A DNA stretch of 64,000 nt from Aedes albopictus (GCF_035046485.1 NC_085138.1:26914878-26978877); one strand, 5' to 3'. Counted from the stretch's first letter, positions 22,414 through 33,430 are shown. The notes: generated by a model not told the origin, from the letters alone. Numbers and translations: made by a program.

Positions 22414-22535
22414 TAGTCAAGGTCCAATGAAGCCATGAGAGGGCTGAAGAACGACAAGGATACTGAGAAGGACGCAATCCCGCTTGAACTTTTCAAGCAC
22501 GGTAGTGAGAAGCTGTATTATTAGCACCGTATTAT

Positions 22536-22804
22536 CACAGACAAACAGACGTAACACTCTTCAAAACAGCTTGGCATTCGATCGCTTTGACGTTTGCCAG
22601 TGTACACGTTGCTGAATGATGCAAACGAAAATTACAGGCAATTTGTGTAGTAGTGTGCGTGTTAGCAAAACGTCAAATCGAAGTCAATCATGGCCGACAG
22701 TGTCGCGCGCGGTTCTACCAACAGGCGGCAGGGTGCTCATGAAAATGACACCGGGCAAAAGTTTTTGATGAATTTCCTCCAGGAGTTACGTCTGTTTGTC
22801 TGTG
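22536..22804. mobile_element. hAT-type MITE (GACAAACAGACG family), copy 3
   Basis: Same ends as the copy at 16433-16766, with an internal deletion (269 bp). It abuts the end of LINE-derived sequence. No matching target duplication was found, so one flank may have been rearranged. Confidence 0.75.
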
Positions 22805-22979
22805 CCCAGACATTAAGTCGCGTTTTTTTTTGCGAAATACCGTCCAAAAGTTTGGATGCGTCATATTATCCTATGTGCCTTCTTTCCTTGGATTTCGTGG
22901 CGTATCTGCAAGTGCGGACGTTATGCCCCGAAAAAATGCGCCATAAGGTCCGGGGACTTTATGGCCTCGGACTTTATGA

Positions 22980-23790
22980 TACTGCGCCGGTATCTGAGGG
23001 TCTCAGGTGCATTACATGGGGTCCGAGGGGGTCTTAGGGGGATTGCGAAGGCATTTCAAACAGCTTCAGATGATTTTTGGCAAGTTTCAGAGGCGTTACT
23101 CAGGCGTTACGTTGACGATTTTGGGGGTTTCTAAGAGTCTCAGGTGCGTTAACTGTAGTCCGAGGGAGTTTTAGGGGCATTCCGAAGGCATTTCAAACAG
23201 CTTCAGATGATTTTTGGCGAGTTTCAGAAGAAGACAGTTCACACCGTCTTCAGCCAGAGGCTGCACAGACTGAACAGATTACTTACACTAGGCAACGGAC
23301 AACACAGAACACCCAGTGGCCCAGTGATGATTTTTTCGTTTAACGAAAAGTTCCCACCGACTAGAGTGGGAATCGAACTCACACTCCGAGGCTTACGATA
23401 TGCCTGGACGACTGCCGCCGTTAACCGCACGGCCACGGAGCCCACAGAAGCGTTATTCAGGCGTTACGTAGACGTTTTGGGGTATCAGGTACGTTAATTG
23501 GTGTCCGAGGGGGCTTTAGGGGAATTTCGAGGGCGTTTCAGGAAGCTTCAGAGAAGTGTTGACGGGTTTCAGAGGCTTTACATTGACGTTTTCGGGGTTT
23601 TCGGAGGGTCTCAAGGGTATTACAGGGGATTTTGAGGAGGGTTAAGGGGGCTACAATTTCTAAAAAAAAAATACATTTTAGAACACAGCTCTTAAGTAAG
23701 TTTCTGGGAGATTTCAGCGGCGCTTTAAAGTGTTTCTTAAACGTTTCAGGTGGTTTCAGAAGAGATCCAACACGTTCCAGACTGTTTACG
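22980..23790 (+). repeat. GTTTCAG-type degenerate repeats with ~150-bp periodicity
   Basis: Repeats such as GGTCTCAGGTGCATTAC, GCATTTCAAACAGCTTC and GGCGTTACGTTGACG recur with a long period of roughly 150 bases, around a SINE insertion. The high-G strand is the same as in 16085-17225. ORFs here are repeat translations. Confidence 0.6.
23231..23444 (-). mobile_element. tRNA-derived SINE
   Basis: On the minus strand the 5' part resembles a tRNA: an A-box-like GTGGCCGTGCGGTTAAC (complement of 23420-23436) and a B-box-like GAGTTCGATTCCC (complement of 23368-23380). The 214-bp body is flanked by the direct repeat CAGAAG (23225-23230 and 23445-23450), and the surrounding repeat unit is continuous once it is removed. 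It is a SINE and not a functional tRNA, because no complete cloverleaf follows. A relative is at 48033-48178. Confidence 0.8.
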
Positions 23791-23951
23791 ATCATAAATC
23801 CGATGAGCTATTCTCTAGGGAGTTCTTAGAGATTCTTAAACAAGCATTGAATTTACCACTTGTCAACACAAAGTTACACGAGGCTGTGTAAGCATGACTT
23901 TTATTCAATCATTTAAGCACGCAAGTTATGCATGTAGATTCGATGACTTAT
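23790..23951 (+). repeat. interrupted copy of the ~180-bp repeat (copia target site)
   Basis: Carries AATCCGATGAGCTAT, GAGTTCTTAGAGATTC and GATTCGATGACTTAT, as in the family at 14150-16080. The unit stops at the copia 5' LTR and resumes after the 3' LTR at 30444-30475 (CTTATGCTCAAGAAAGTTCT). The copy near 15890 runs through this point without interruption. Confidence 0.75.
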
Positions 23952-24055
23952 TGATAGAATAGTAACCACCGAATTGTAGTATGTCATGATTAGATTAGTT
24001 CAATAAACCTCATTAAGTATTAGACTACCAAACCTAGCAGGCGTATTATTCAATA
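23952..24055 (+). repeat. copia 5' LTR (104 bp)
   Basis: Very short LTR, directly followed by the primer binding site. It ends ATA instead of the usual CA; the position is fixed by the target duplication and by the 3' copy. Confidence 0.85.
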
Positions 24056-24067
24056 GGTTATGAGCCC
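24056..24067 (+). other. copia primer binding site, initiator-Met half tRNA
   Basis: GGTTATGAGCCC directly after the LTR is complementary to the anticodon arm of initiator methionine tRNA (GGGCTCATAACC). Drosophila copia is known to prime from an internally cut initiator tRNA, and this site fits that mode. Confidence 0.8.
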
Positions 24068-24130
24068 TAGCCGTTACCAAGGATACGGCTCTGTTAGTGA
24101 AGAAAATTTTTTCAAGCCCCATCGTCGGAA

Positions 24131-27100
24131 ATGTCGAACCCTGAAGCAATCCGAAATGGTCCTGGATCCGGCTCGAATCAAGGTGGACAGTCAAGACATC
24201 CAGGAGGATCGGTTTCCCGAGAGGTTCTGCGAGGATCGGAAAACTACAGTTCTTGGTCCTTCGCCACCAAGATGGTCCTAATCAAGGAGCGGACCTGGTG
24301 CGCAGTGAAGGAGCAAGCTCAAGGTGATCCGGCGGTAAGCGATGAAATCTCCGACCAAGCGCTGGCGACTATATGTCTCAGCATCGATTCGAGCATATAC
24401 GGATTGGTGCGGGATGCCAAGAATGCGAAAGAGGCGTGGGACAACCTTCGGAACACGTACGAGCACAGTGGGTCGACACGCAAGATCGGTCTGCTGAGGA
24501 GGCTCACAGGAATCCGGCTGGTTGGAGCTGAGCGCGACGAGGACATCATCTGCCAGACGACGCAGCAGTACGTGAATTAGCTGTTCACGACTAGTCATCA
24601 GTTGGCGGAAGTCGGATTCAAGGTCGATGACGCTTGGCTGGCCAGTTTGTTAATGAAAGGCCTGCCGAAACAGTACGACCCGATGATCCTCGGCCTGGAG
24701 TCATCCGGAATTAAGCTGACAGCGGACATCGTCAAGGCGAAGATCCTTCAAGACGTGAAAGTTTCAAGCGATACGAAACAAGGCGGAGAAGCGTTCCTGA
24801 GTAAGCCCAAGCAAGGTCCGAAGGCCGGCAGCGACAAAGCCAATGTGAAGTGCTACCGGTGCAAGAAAATGGGCCACTTCGCATCCCAGTGTTCCAGTCA
24901 AGCCGTCGAGAAGAAGGAGAAGTACAGCAAGAACAGTGGACATGCCGCATTTTTCGCGGCGCTCAATGCAAGCCAACCGTCCACTATGGCCGCAGCGGCA
25001 GCAGAGGAAGATTGGTGGATATTCGATTCCGGAGCAACCGCTCACTTGTGCCGGAACAGAAACCTTCTGGAGGATGCGGTGAGTGTTTCGTCAAGCGTCA
25101 ACGTGGCCAACAATGCGACGGTGCCGGTGGTTGCCAAAGGACTGGTGAACGTGTCGGCGGATGTTGGAGCCACAACCTGCGAAATTTCCATGAGCGAGGT
25201 CCTGTGCGTACCGGATCTGGCAGTAAATTTGCTGTCGGTAAGTAGAATGTGCCAAAACGGTTACAGCGTGACGTTCACGAAGGAAGCGTGCAAGGTCGTC
25301 AGTCCGAAGAACGAAGTAGTTGCGGTTGGACAAGAGTCCGGTGGTTTGTATAAGTTGAGGAAAGCCCACAGTCCGTCGGCGAATATGACCTGCAAGGCGG
25401 AGAACAACTTCCAGCTTTGGCACCGGAGGTTGTGCCATATGTCCGTTGGCTGCATGAAGCGATTATGCGGCATGGCAAGTGGATTCGACTTCAGCGTGGC
25501 CAACTTTACGAAGTGTGTACCCTGCATACAAGGCAAGCATCCACGACAGCCGTTCCGATCCGTGGGACATCGTGAAGACCGTGTGCTAGAGTTGATACAC
25601 TCCGATCTCTGTGGACCCATGGAGACGACATCGATTGGAGGATGGCGCTACTACCTAACGTTTATTGACGATGCAAGTAGGAAGGCGTTTGTGTATTTCC
25701 TGAAATCAAAAACGGAAGTATTAGAAGCGTTTCAAGACTTCAAGAGCTTCGCTGAGAACCAGACAGGTCAGAAAATCAAGCGGTTCAGGTCGGACAATGG
25801 GACCGAATATGTGAATCACCCTATGAAGCAGTTTCTTCGGCAGTCCGGCATTCAGCACGAGATGTCCGTTCCATACAACCCGGAACAGAATGGATTAGCT
25901 GAGCGTATGAACCGGACGATTGTGGAGAAAGCGAGGAGTATGCTGTGTGACGCGAAATTGGAGAAGCGCTATTGGGCCGAAGCTGTTGCGACGGCATCGT
26001 ACGTGATCAACCGATCGCCAACGAAAGGGTTGCCGGTGACACCAGAAGAAGCGTTTACCGGACGAAGACCGGACCTAGCCCATCTGCGCGTATTTGGATC
26101 CAAGGTAATGTTTCACGTGCCGAAAGAGAAGAGGAGGAAGTGGGATCCAAAGTCCGAGCCCGGAATTTTCATGGGCTACAGCAGTAATTCCAAAACGTAC
26201 CGAGTGTACAGTCCGAAGGTGAAGAACGTTATCGTCAGCCGGGATGTCATATTCCTGGACGAAAGTGCGATCAACCAGATTCCTGAGTTTGAAGAAGCGA
26301 CCATAGAAGATGTTCCACTTGATGTGGTCGTTCAGCCAATCGTCCAAGATCAAGATCAAGATCAGCGGAACGTGCCCGGAGTGCAAGATGACGATGATGA
26401 AGATAGTAGTGAATCCGATTACGATGACCCGGAGGGGGAAGAAACCGATGTTCAAGAGCAGCAGCCCGTTCAGCAGTCGCAGCCTGTTGCGTTCCCCTCA
26501 CAAACAGAGGACCCACGCAAGTTGGTAAGGCGCAGTGAGCGGGAGCGCGTGCCCCCAGGCAAGTATCGAAACTTTATTATGAACTGCAGTGCCGCCCCTA
26601 AAAATCCTCAACAGTTTTCAGAACCGAACCCAGAGTACGATGGTCCCCATACTGCCAATCCGGTGGTGTTCAATGAGCCGAATACGTTCCAGGAGGCGAT
26701 TTCCGGTGAAGGCAGTGACCGGTGGAAGGAGGCCATGCAGTCGGAGTCTGACGCCCTACAGAAGAACTGCACGTGGGAGCTGACGAAGCTACCTGCCGGA
26801 CGAAAGACCTTGCGGTCGAAGTGGGTGTACAAGGTGAAGACCAACTCCGATGGGACGGTGGAGAGATACAAAGCCCGCCTGGTAATCAAGGGCTTCTCTC
26901 AAGTTAAGGGTGTGGACTACAATGAGACCTATGCACCTGTAGTGCGATACGCCACCGTTCGCTACCTCATGTCCCTGGCAGCCAGGATGAATTTGAAGGT
27001 GCAGCAGATGGATGCCGTGACGGCGTTCTTGCAGGGAGACCTAGAGGACGAGGAAATATTCATGGAGCAACCAGAAGGGTTCGTGGACCAGAAGGTGCCA

Positions 27101-28240
27101 ACGAAAGTCTGCAAGTTGAAGAAGGCGTTGTACGGCCTCAAACAGGCCAGCAGGGTCTGGAATCTGAAGCTGGATGCTGAGCTCAAGCGAATCGGGTTGA
27201 AGCGGTCCAGATACGACACCTGTGTCTACTACAAGATCGAAGGCACAAGTATCCTGATAGTAGCAGTGTATGTGGACGACCTGCTCATCTTTTCGAACAA
27301 CACGCGCTGGGAGGACAATTTGAAGAAGCAGCTTACCAAGAAGTTCAGGATGAAGGACTTGGGACTGGCCAACAAAGTTCTCGGAATTCGTGTAACCAGA
27401 GAGGACGGCGTAATAAGGTTGGACCAAGAGCAGTACATCAACGAGCTCTTAGATCGGTTCGGCGCGACTGACTGCAACACCGTTACCACACCAGCGGACC
27501 CGGGACAGAAGCTCACGAAGCCAATGAGTCCAAAGTCGGAAGAAGAGCGGAAGCAGATGCAGAAGGTTCCTTTCCGGGAACTAGTCGGCGGCCTGCAATA
27601 TTTGGCCCAAGGCACTCGGCCGGATATTAGCTTTGCTGTTAACGCCGTAAGCCATTTCGTCAACGATCCGGGGAAAGCTCACTGGACTGCGGCGAAGCGA
27701 ATCCTCCGCTACCTAAAAGGCACGAAGAAAATGAAGCTGACGTACAACGGACGGTGCAACGGAAGCTTCGTAGGCTACTGTGATGCGGACTGGGGAAACG
27801 ACACCGACACCCGTCGGTCCATCACCGGATATGTGTTCCTGCAATCTGGTGGGCCGATATCATGGAACTGTCGCAAGCAGACGACGGTTGCTCTCTCGAC
27901 GACGGAAGCCGAGTACATGGCGATTTCGGCTGCTACGCAGGAAGCCATCTGGTGGAGAGGTTTTCGAGAGGAGCTGTCCGGATGTGCTGAACCGGTGCCC
28001 ATTTTTTGCGACAATCGGAGTGCTGTTCACCTGGCGGAGAAAGAAATCGGTTATTCTTCAAGAAGCAAACATATTGATATTCGGCATCATTTCGTCAGGC
28101 AGTACATCGAAGACAAATACATTATTCTCGAACATGTTAGTGCCAAGTATCAAGCTGCGGACATGCTCACCAAGGCACTACCGACGAAGAACTTTGAAGA
28201 TGGAAGGAAGACCCTCGGAATTAGAGAAATTCTCGGTTAA
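24131..28240 (+). pseudogene. copia gag-pol, one in-frame stop
   Basis: The frame opens at the ATG at 24131 and reads gag until TAG at 24578-24580. The same frame is then open to 28240, so a single nonsense codon separates the first 149 codons from the rest. Visible motifs: CCHC knuckle (24851-24892), protease DSGA (25025-25036), GAG-pre-integrase HHCC region (about 25420-25530), integrase D at 25604, D at 25793 and E at 25901 (D-62-D-35-E), reverse transcriptase YVDD (27269-27280), and RNase H with DADW (27782) and a TEAEYMA block near 27902. Domain order and length are normal for Ty1/copia. The ATG is the first after the primer site. Because of the stop the copy is probably defective unless read-through occurs. 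Confidence 0.92.
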
Positions 28241-28247
28241 GGGGGGA
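28239..28247 (+). other. copia polypurine tract
   Basis: AAGGGGGGA directly precedes the 3' LTR and overlaps the end of the pol stop codon. Confidence 0.8.
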
Positions 28248-28338
28248 TGATAGAATAGTAACCATCGAATTGTAGTATGTCATGATTAGATTAGTTCAAT
28301 AAACCTCATTAAGTATAAGACTACCAAACCTAGCAGAC
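28248..28338 (+). repeat. copia 3' LTR, first part
   Basis: First 91 bases of the 3' LTR. A LINE insertion interrupts it after AAACCTAGCAGAC; the last 13 bases (GTATTATTCAATA) lie at 30431-30443. Confidence 0.9.
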
Positions 28339-28350
28339 ATACATACATTA

Positions 28351-29362
28351 GTGTGGGTCATCGGAAGCGTTTTCTCAGATCAAAGCTTTTTTGGTTCCGT
28401 TTCGGGTCCTGAGTATCTGTGCAAAATTTAAGCATGATCGGTTGCGTCTACACTTTGCGCATTGCAATTGAAATTTGTATGGGATGTTGTATGGGAAAAC
28501 ATACTTTTTTGCATTTTAGCCATAAGTTGAAAAATTTTGTCTGAAACTTTTTAACCGATACTGTAAAATGATAGCCTAGAATGTTCTGAAAAACTTTGTT
28601 GAAGACCGCAAAGCGATCCGATGCTTGTGAAAATAGTTATAACCAACACGCTAACGCCGCTCAGCACTAAAGTGCATAATTTCCAGACTACACCAAAAAT
28701 GTGTAACCCTTGCACATTTACAAAATCAGCTCCAGTGTCCGCAAAATCGTTAAATTCGCAAAAATTTTTGTACAACAATCTAGCTAGGATTACTAGTGAC
28801 CTTGGAAAACAAAAAAAAATCAACATTTCACATCTAGACGAGTGTACGAGCTGTTTTTTGAGAATGTGTAACTGTCACACATTTTTGTGTGGTCTGGAAA
28901 TTATGCACTTATGAGTAGGTCTTACACATTTTAGTGCTGAGCAGTTTTAGCGTGAACGAACCGCATGCATGTGTTTATGTTTTAACATGTAAAGGAATAA
29001 CAATAGCAACAAAATCATAATGTTTCGCCAAGCAATGCCAACGCTATAACTTTTTCCATAAACATCAGATCAGTTCGCGGTCTTCGACAAAGTTTTTCAG
29101 GACACCCTAGGATATGTTTTCATTTTAACGGTTACACGGTTTTATAAAAATTCGAGCTTGTTATGAGAGAAATGCAAAAAAGTGTGTTTTTCCATATAAA
29201 ACCCCATACAAACTTCAAACGCGATGCGCAAAACGTAGACATAACCGATCGTGCCCAAATTTTGCACACTTACTTGGGGCCTGAAATGGGATCAAAAAAG
29301 CTTTTATCTGATGGGATACCATTGAATTTTTCACTTTTCCATATAAACGATGACCCACTCTA
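28351..29362. mobile_element. Mutator-like foldback element, copy 1
   Basis: Long inverted arms of roughly 300-400 bp run inward from GTGTGGGTCATCGGAAG and the complement of CGATGACCCACTCTA. Inner words such as TTTTTGCATTT, CGATCGGTT and AAAACTTTGT pair across the element. It sits in the ACAT tail of the LINE, with ACATACATTA at left and ACATACATAC at right as the probable 10-bp target duplication. A second copy is at 52532-53221. No transposase. Confidence 0.75.
28647..28954. mobile_element. MITE nested in the Mutator-like foldback
   Basis: Ends CACGCTAACGCCGCTCAGCA and the complement of TGCTGAGCAGTTTTAGCGTG. Comparison with the uninterrupted copy near 52.9 kb shows about 308 inserted bases and a duplicated AA. 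ATAATTTCCAGAC and its complement lie further in. No coding capacity. Confidence 0.7.
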
Positions 29363-29403
29363 ACATACATACATACATACATACATTTATTTGTTCCACA
29401 TCA

Positions 29404-30417
29404 TTAAGACAAGACATAATCAACAATAGTACGCCACAATACTCGGTTTGTGGCTGCCGCTCTCCATCCTCGGTCGCGCCCAATGCTCGCCAAGTCACGC
29501 TCCACCTGGTCCGCCCATCGTGCTCTCTGCGCTCCACGCCTTCTTGTGCCAACCGGATCCGTTGCAAACACCAGCTTTGCAGGGTTGTTGTCCGGCATTC
29601 TTGCAACATGCCCTGCCCACCGTATCCTTCCGGCTTTGGCCACCTTCTGGATGCTGGGTTCGCCGTAAAGTGCAGCGAGCTCGTGGTTCATCCTTCTCCG
29701 CCACACACCGTTCTTCTGCACACCGCCGAAGATCGTTCTTAGCACGCGTCGCTCGAAAACTCCGAGTGCTTGTAGGTCCTCCTCGAGCATGGTCCATGTC
29801 TCGTGCCCGTAGAGGATTACCGGTCTTATTAACGTTTTGTACATGGTGCATTTGTTGCGTGGGTGAATCTTTTTCGACCGCAGCTTCTTCTGGAGCCCGT
29901 AGTAGGCTCGACTTCCGCTGATGATACGCCTCCGAATTTCACGGCTCACGTTGTTCTCAGCCGTCAGTAAGGATCCGAGGTAGACGAATTCCTCCACCAC
30001 CTCGAAAGTATCCCCGTCTATCGTAACATTACTACCCAGACGGATCCGGTCGTGTTCGGTTCCGCCTACCAGCATGTACTTTGTTTTTGAGGCATTCACC
30101 ACCAGTCCGACCTTTGCTGCTTCGCGTTTCAGGCGGGTGTACAGTTCTGCCACCGTTCCAAATGTTCTAGCGATAATGTCCATGTCGTCCGCAAAGCACA
30201 CAAATTGACCGGATTTTGTGAAAATCGTTCCCCGGCTGTTGAGCCCGGCTCGTCGCATCACACCTTCCAGCGCGATGTTGAAGAGTAGACATGAGAGTCC
30301 GTCACCTTGTCGCAGTCCCCGGCGAGATACGAATGAACTGGATAGTTCACCCGAAACCCTTACGCAGTTTTGCACACCGTCCATCGTTGCTTTAATCAGT
30401 CTAGTCAGCTTCCCAGG
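29404..30417 (-). CDS. LINE reverse transcriptase, C-terminal part (truncated)
   Basis: Minus-strand open frame of about 338 codons with no internal stop. It starts inside the reverse transcriptase palm: GLRQGDGLSCLLFNIALEG, then the catalytic FADDMDII (near 30185-30196), a thumb region with VNASKTKYMLVG, and the C-terminal block RIRWAGHVARM typical of RTE-type LINEs. The endonuclease and the N-terminal RT motifs are missing because of 5' truncation. The open frame extends a few codons into the copia LTR by chance. Intact reading suggests recent insertion. It cannot act alone. Confidence 0.85.
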   Translation of the reverse strand, partial: PGKLTRLIKATMDGVQNCVRVSGELSSSFVSRRGLRQGDGLSCLLFNIALEGVMRRAGLNSRGTIFTKSGQFVCFADDMDIIARTFGTVAELYTRLKREAAKVGLVVNASKTKYMLVGGTEHDRIRLGSNVTIDGDTFEVVEEFVYLGSLLTAENNVSREIRRRIISGSRAYYGLQKKLRSKKIHPRNKCTMYKTLIRPVILYGHETWTMLEEDLQALGVFERRVLRTIFGGVQKNGVWRRRMNHELAALYGEPSIQKVAKAGRIRWAGHVARMPDNNPAKLVFATDPVGTRRRGAQRARWADQVERDLASIGRDRGWRAAATNRVLWRTIVDYVLS

Positions 30418-30487
30418 AAACCTAGCAGACGTATTATTCAATACTTATGCTCAAGAAAGTTCTTAAGAAACCTTAACACAATCTGAT

Positions 30488-30544
30488 TCCATTTAGGTAA
30501 AGTTACCTAAATTGAGGGACCTAAATAGATTTTACCTAAATGGA
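30488..30544. repeat. 57-bp palindromic remnant
   Basis: TCCATTTAGGTAAA and its complement TTTACCTAAATGGA flank further GGTAAAGTTACC- and ACCTAAAT-type words. Probably a tiny MITE remnant. Confidence 0.55.
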
Positions 30545-31419
30545 GGTTTGGGTGTACATTCTTTTTCTTTATGATTTAGGAACGGTCAGCGATAGAGCTA
30601 GCCTTGCTATGGGCGTGGCGGACTAGTTCCAACCAGTGCTGCAATTTTTCGACAGGCCTTTTTGATAGCGATATTTTGCTTTTTCCATTTTCTTCGTTTT
30701 GGTTTTTCTGTCAATGTTGCTTTCCGATCAGCAACACGGGAGCGAAATGAAATAGGTACTCACACTCGCACGCAGCGTGCTGAAAGCGAGAGCTGACAGG
30801 GCTAAATTTCCATTCAATTTTCTGTAGTTGAGTGTTTTCACCCGTCATCAGTCTCCAGTTAGATAGCTGCCATCTTGAATTTTAGGCCGCCATCTTGGAT
30901 ATTCTGGTCGTAGCAAATAACCTCCATATAGCATAGTTTTAACCCGATTCGGTCCTAGTTGGGAATTTAATTTCAAAAAATCACTGTGACTTCATTTTCC
31001 AACCGATTTTTACGAAATTTTGAAAGAAGATCGCGCTACATCTCTAGTTGTATGGAAAAATATTAAAATGGTATTTTGGTCCTTGGGATCTGAGTTATTG
31101 AAGGGGTTATATGGGTCAAATCGGGTCAAAAATGGACCAACTTCCTTTTAACCACTGATTACTTGTAAAAAACACAAGCAATATGATTGCAAACATGTTC
31201 AATTATCTTTTTATTATTACAGACGCATAGTTTGAGTAAATTAGGATTGTCTGGATTTGGTTCCGGATGTTCCGGGTCGCGTTTGGGGTGCGTTCGGAGG
31301 ACACTTCTCAAACGTTCCCTACACATGACAGTTTTTCTCGCATAATTCTAAAAACAGGCTTGTCATGATTCATTCTTCATAATTTTGTATACTAAGTATA
31401 TTGAAGGAATATTCAAAGG

Positions 31420-32810
31420 TTTTTTGACATATTGGCCGCCATCCCGGATGTTCCGGGAACCTGGGACCATCCGGGGAAGTGGCCATTTTCTAAACAGTTA
31501 TGAAACATGGCTTGCGACATATCAATCTTCATGTTTTTGTCAAACAAGTATGTAAGAGTAGAGTTCAGAGGTTTTTAGACATATTGGCCACCATCCCGGA
31601 TGTTCCAGGAACCTGGAACCACCCGGGAAGTGGCCATTTTCCAAATTGTTATGAAACATGGATTGCGACACATCAATCTTCAAAATTTTGCAAAACAAGT
31701 GTGCTAGAGTAGAATTCAGAGGTTTTTGGACATATTGGCCACCATTCCGGATGTTCCGGGAACCTGGGACCATCCGGGGAAGCGGCCATTTTTCAAATTG
31801 TTATGAAACATGGCTTGCGACATATCAATCTCCATGTTTTTGCAAAACAAGTATGTTAAAGGATAATTTAGACGTTTTTGGGCATATTGGCCACAATTTC
31901 GGATGTTCCGGGAACCTGGAACCACTCGGGGAAGTGGCCATTTTTCAAATTGTTATGAAACATGGCTTGCGACATATCAATCTTCATGATTTTGCAAAAC
32001 AAGTATGCTAGACGAGACTTCATAGGTTTTTGGACATATTGGCCACAATTACGGATGTTCCGGGAACTTGGAACAACCTGGGGAAGTGGCCATTTTCCAA
32101 ACAATTATGAAACATGGCTAGCGATATATCAATCTTCATGATTTTGCAAAACAAGTATGTTTGAGGAAAATTCAGAGGTTTTTGGACATATTGGCTACGA
32201 TCCCGGATAATCCGGGAACCTGGAACCACCCGGGGAGGTGGCCATTTTCCAAACAGTTAAGAAACAAGGCTTGTGATATATCAATCTTCATGATATTGCA
32301 AAACAAGTATGTTAGAGGAGAATTCAGAGGTTTTTGGACATATTGGCCACAATTTCGGATGTTCCGGGAACTTGGGACCACCTGAGGAAGTGGCCATTTT
32401 CCAAACAATTATGAAACATGGCTTACGACATATCAATCTTCATGATTTTGCAAAATAAGTAAGTAAGAGTAAAACTCAGAGACTGTTGAACATATTGGCC
32501 GCCATCCCGGATGTTCCGGGAACCTCAAACCAGCCGGGGAAGTGGCCATTTTCCAAATTGTTATGAAACATGGCTTGCGACATATCAATCTTCATGAATT
32601 TTCAAATGAAGTATGTTAGAGTAGAATTCAGCGAATTTTGGCCATATTGGCTACCATCTTGAATATTCTGGTAACCGGGGACCACCCGGGGAAGTGACCA
32701 TGCCCCAATAAATTATGCAACATGGCTTGCAACATATCAATCTGCATGATTTTGCAAATTAGGTAGGTTAGAGGAGAATCCAGATGGTTGTGGACATATT
32801 GGATAATACT
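31420..32810 (+). repeat. ~153-bp tandem repeats, direct orientation, about 10 copies
   Basis: The anchor CATATTGGC recurs near 31427, 31580, 31730, 31885, 32035, 32190, 32338, 32490, 32644 and 32797. Copies differ by about 5-15 percent by eye. Confidence 0.9.
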
Positions 32811-33430
32811 CCGGATGAAAAACCTCTGAGCTTCACTCTTACATACTTGTTTGGCAAAATCATGAAGATTGATATGTCGCAAGCCATGTATCATAATTGT
32901 TTGGAAAATGGCCACTTCCCCAGGTGGTTCCAGGTTCTCGGAACATCCGAAATTGTGGCCAATATGTCCAAAAATCTTCGAATTCTACTCTAATATACTT
33001 GTTTTGCAAAATCATAAAGACTGATATGTCGCAAGCCATGTTGCATAACTGTTTGGAGAAATGGCCACTTCCCTGGGTGGTTCCAGATTCCCGGAACATC
33101 CGAAATTGTGGCCAATATGTCCAAAAACCTCTGAATTCTACTCTAACATATTTGTTTTGCAAAATCATGAAGATTGATATGTAACAAGCCTTGATTCATA
33201 ACTGTTTGAGAAATGGCCACTTCCTCGGGTGGTTCCTGGTTCCCGGAACATACGGAATTGTGGCCAATATGTCCAAAAACCTCTAAATTCTCTTCTAACA
33301 TACTTCATTTGCAAAATCATGAAGATTGATATGTCGCAAGCCATGTTTCATAACTGTTTGGAAAATGGCCATTCCCCCGGATGGTCCCAGGTTCCCGGAA
33401 CATCCGGGATGGCGGCCAATATGTCAAAAA
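32811..33430 (-). repeat. same ~153-bp repeat, inverted, about 4 copies
   Basis: The reverse-complement anchor GGCCAATATGTC recurs near 32958, 33110, 33261 and 33415. The outermost inverted copy matches the outermost direct copy best (both carry GGCGGCCAATATGTC or its complement). Confidence 0.9.

Larger units (their letters stand above)
20500..22535 (+). pseudogene. decayed RTE-type LINE fragment, plus strand
   Basis: The frame from 20509 reads through a Lys/Arg-rich stretch (HKKKRAHEENGIAQARESMK) typical of the region between endonuclease and reverse transcriptase of RTE LINEs, followed by LLTDK. The motif NDKDTEKDAIPLELFKHGSE at about 22440-22505 is the next conserved block. A TA-flanked element (20844-22413) separates them. 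It lies head to head with the minus-strand fragment at 19140-20440. Confidence 0.65.
28339..30417 (-). mobile_element. 5'-truncated RTE-type LINE inserted in the copia LTR
   Basis: A 13-bp direct repeat AAACCTAGCAGAC (28326-28338 and 30418-30430) bounds the insertion, the signature of target-primed reverse transcription. The LINE lies on the minus strand. Its 3' end is an (ATGT)n tail, seen on the plus strand as ACATACAT at 28337-28348 and 29363-29386. A Mutator-like foldback at 28351-29362 splits the tail. The reverse transcriptase and 3' domain fit the RTE clade (JAM1-like in Aedes); the clade call is from motif memory. Confidence 0.9.
23952..30443 (+). mobile_element. Ty1/copia LTR retrotransposon with nested insertions
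   Basis: Starts with a 104-bp LTR (TGATAGAATAG to TTCAATA) and ends with the matching LTR, split by a later insertion (28248-28338 plus 30431-30443). CTTAT is duplicated on both sides (23947-23951 and 30444-30448). A related uninterrupted repeat unit in the same window shows the empty site. The LTRs differ by about three bases. The interior holds a copia-type gag-pol in the order protease, integrase, reverse transcriptase, RNase H. Confidence 0.93.

Noticed and set aside
23368..23436. tRNA-like A and B boxes here and at 52214-52283 and 55316-55405
   Set aside because: Boxes are at tRNA spacing but each lies in a longer repeat with flanking duplications or a relative elsewhere, and no complete acceptor stem closes. 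Called SINEs, not tRNA genes.
29350..29921. Plus-strand ORFs of 130-157 codons opposite the LINE
   Set aside because: Antisense shadows of the reverse transcriptase frame.
31420..33430. Regularly spaced repeats that superficially recall a CRISPR array
   Set aside because: The ~153-bp units are repeated over their whole length without unique spacers, and the context is eukaryotic.
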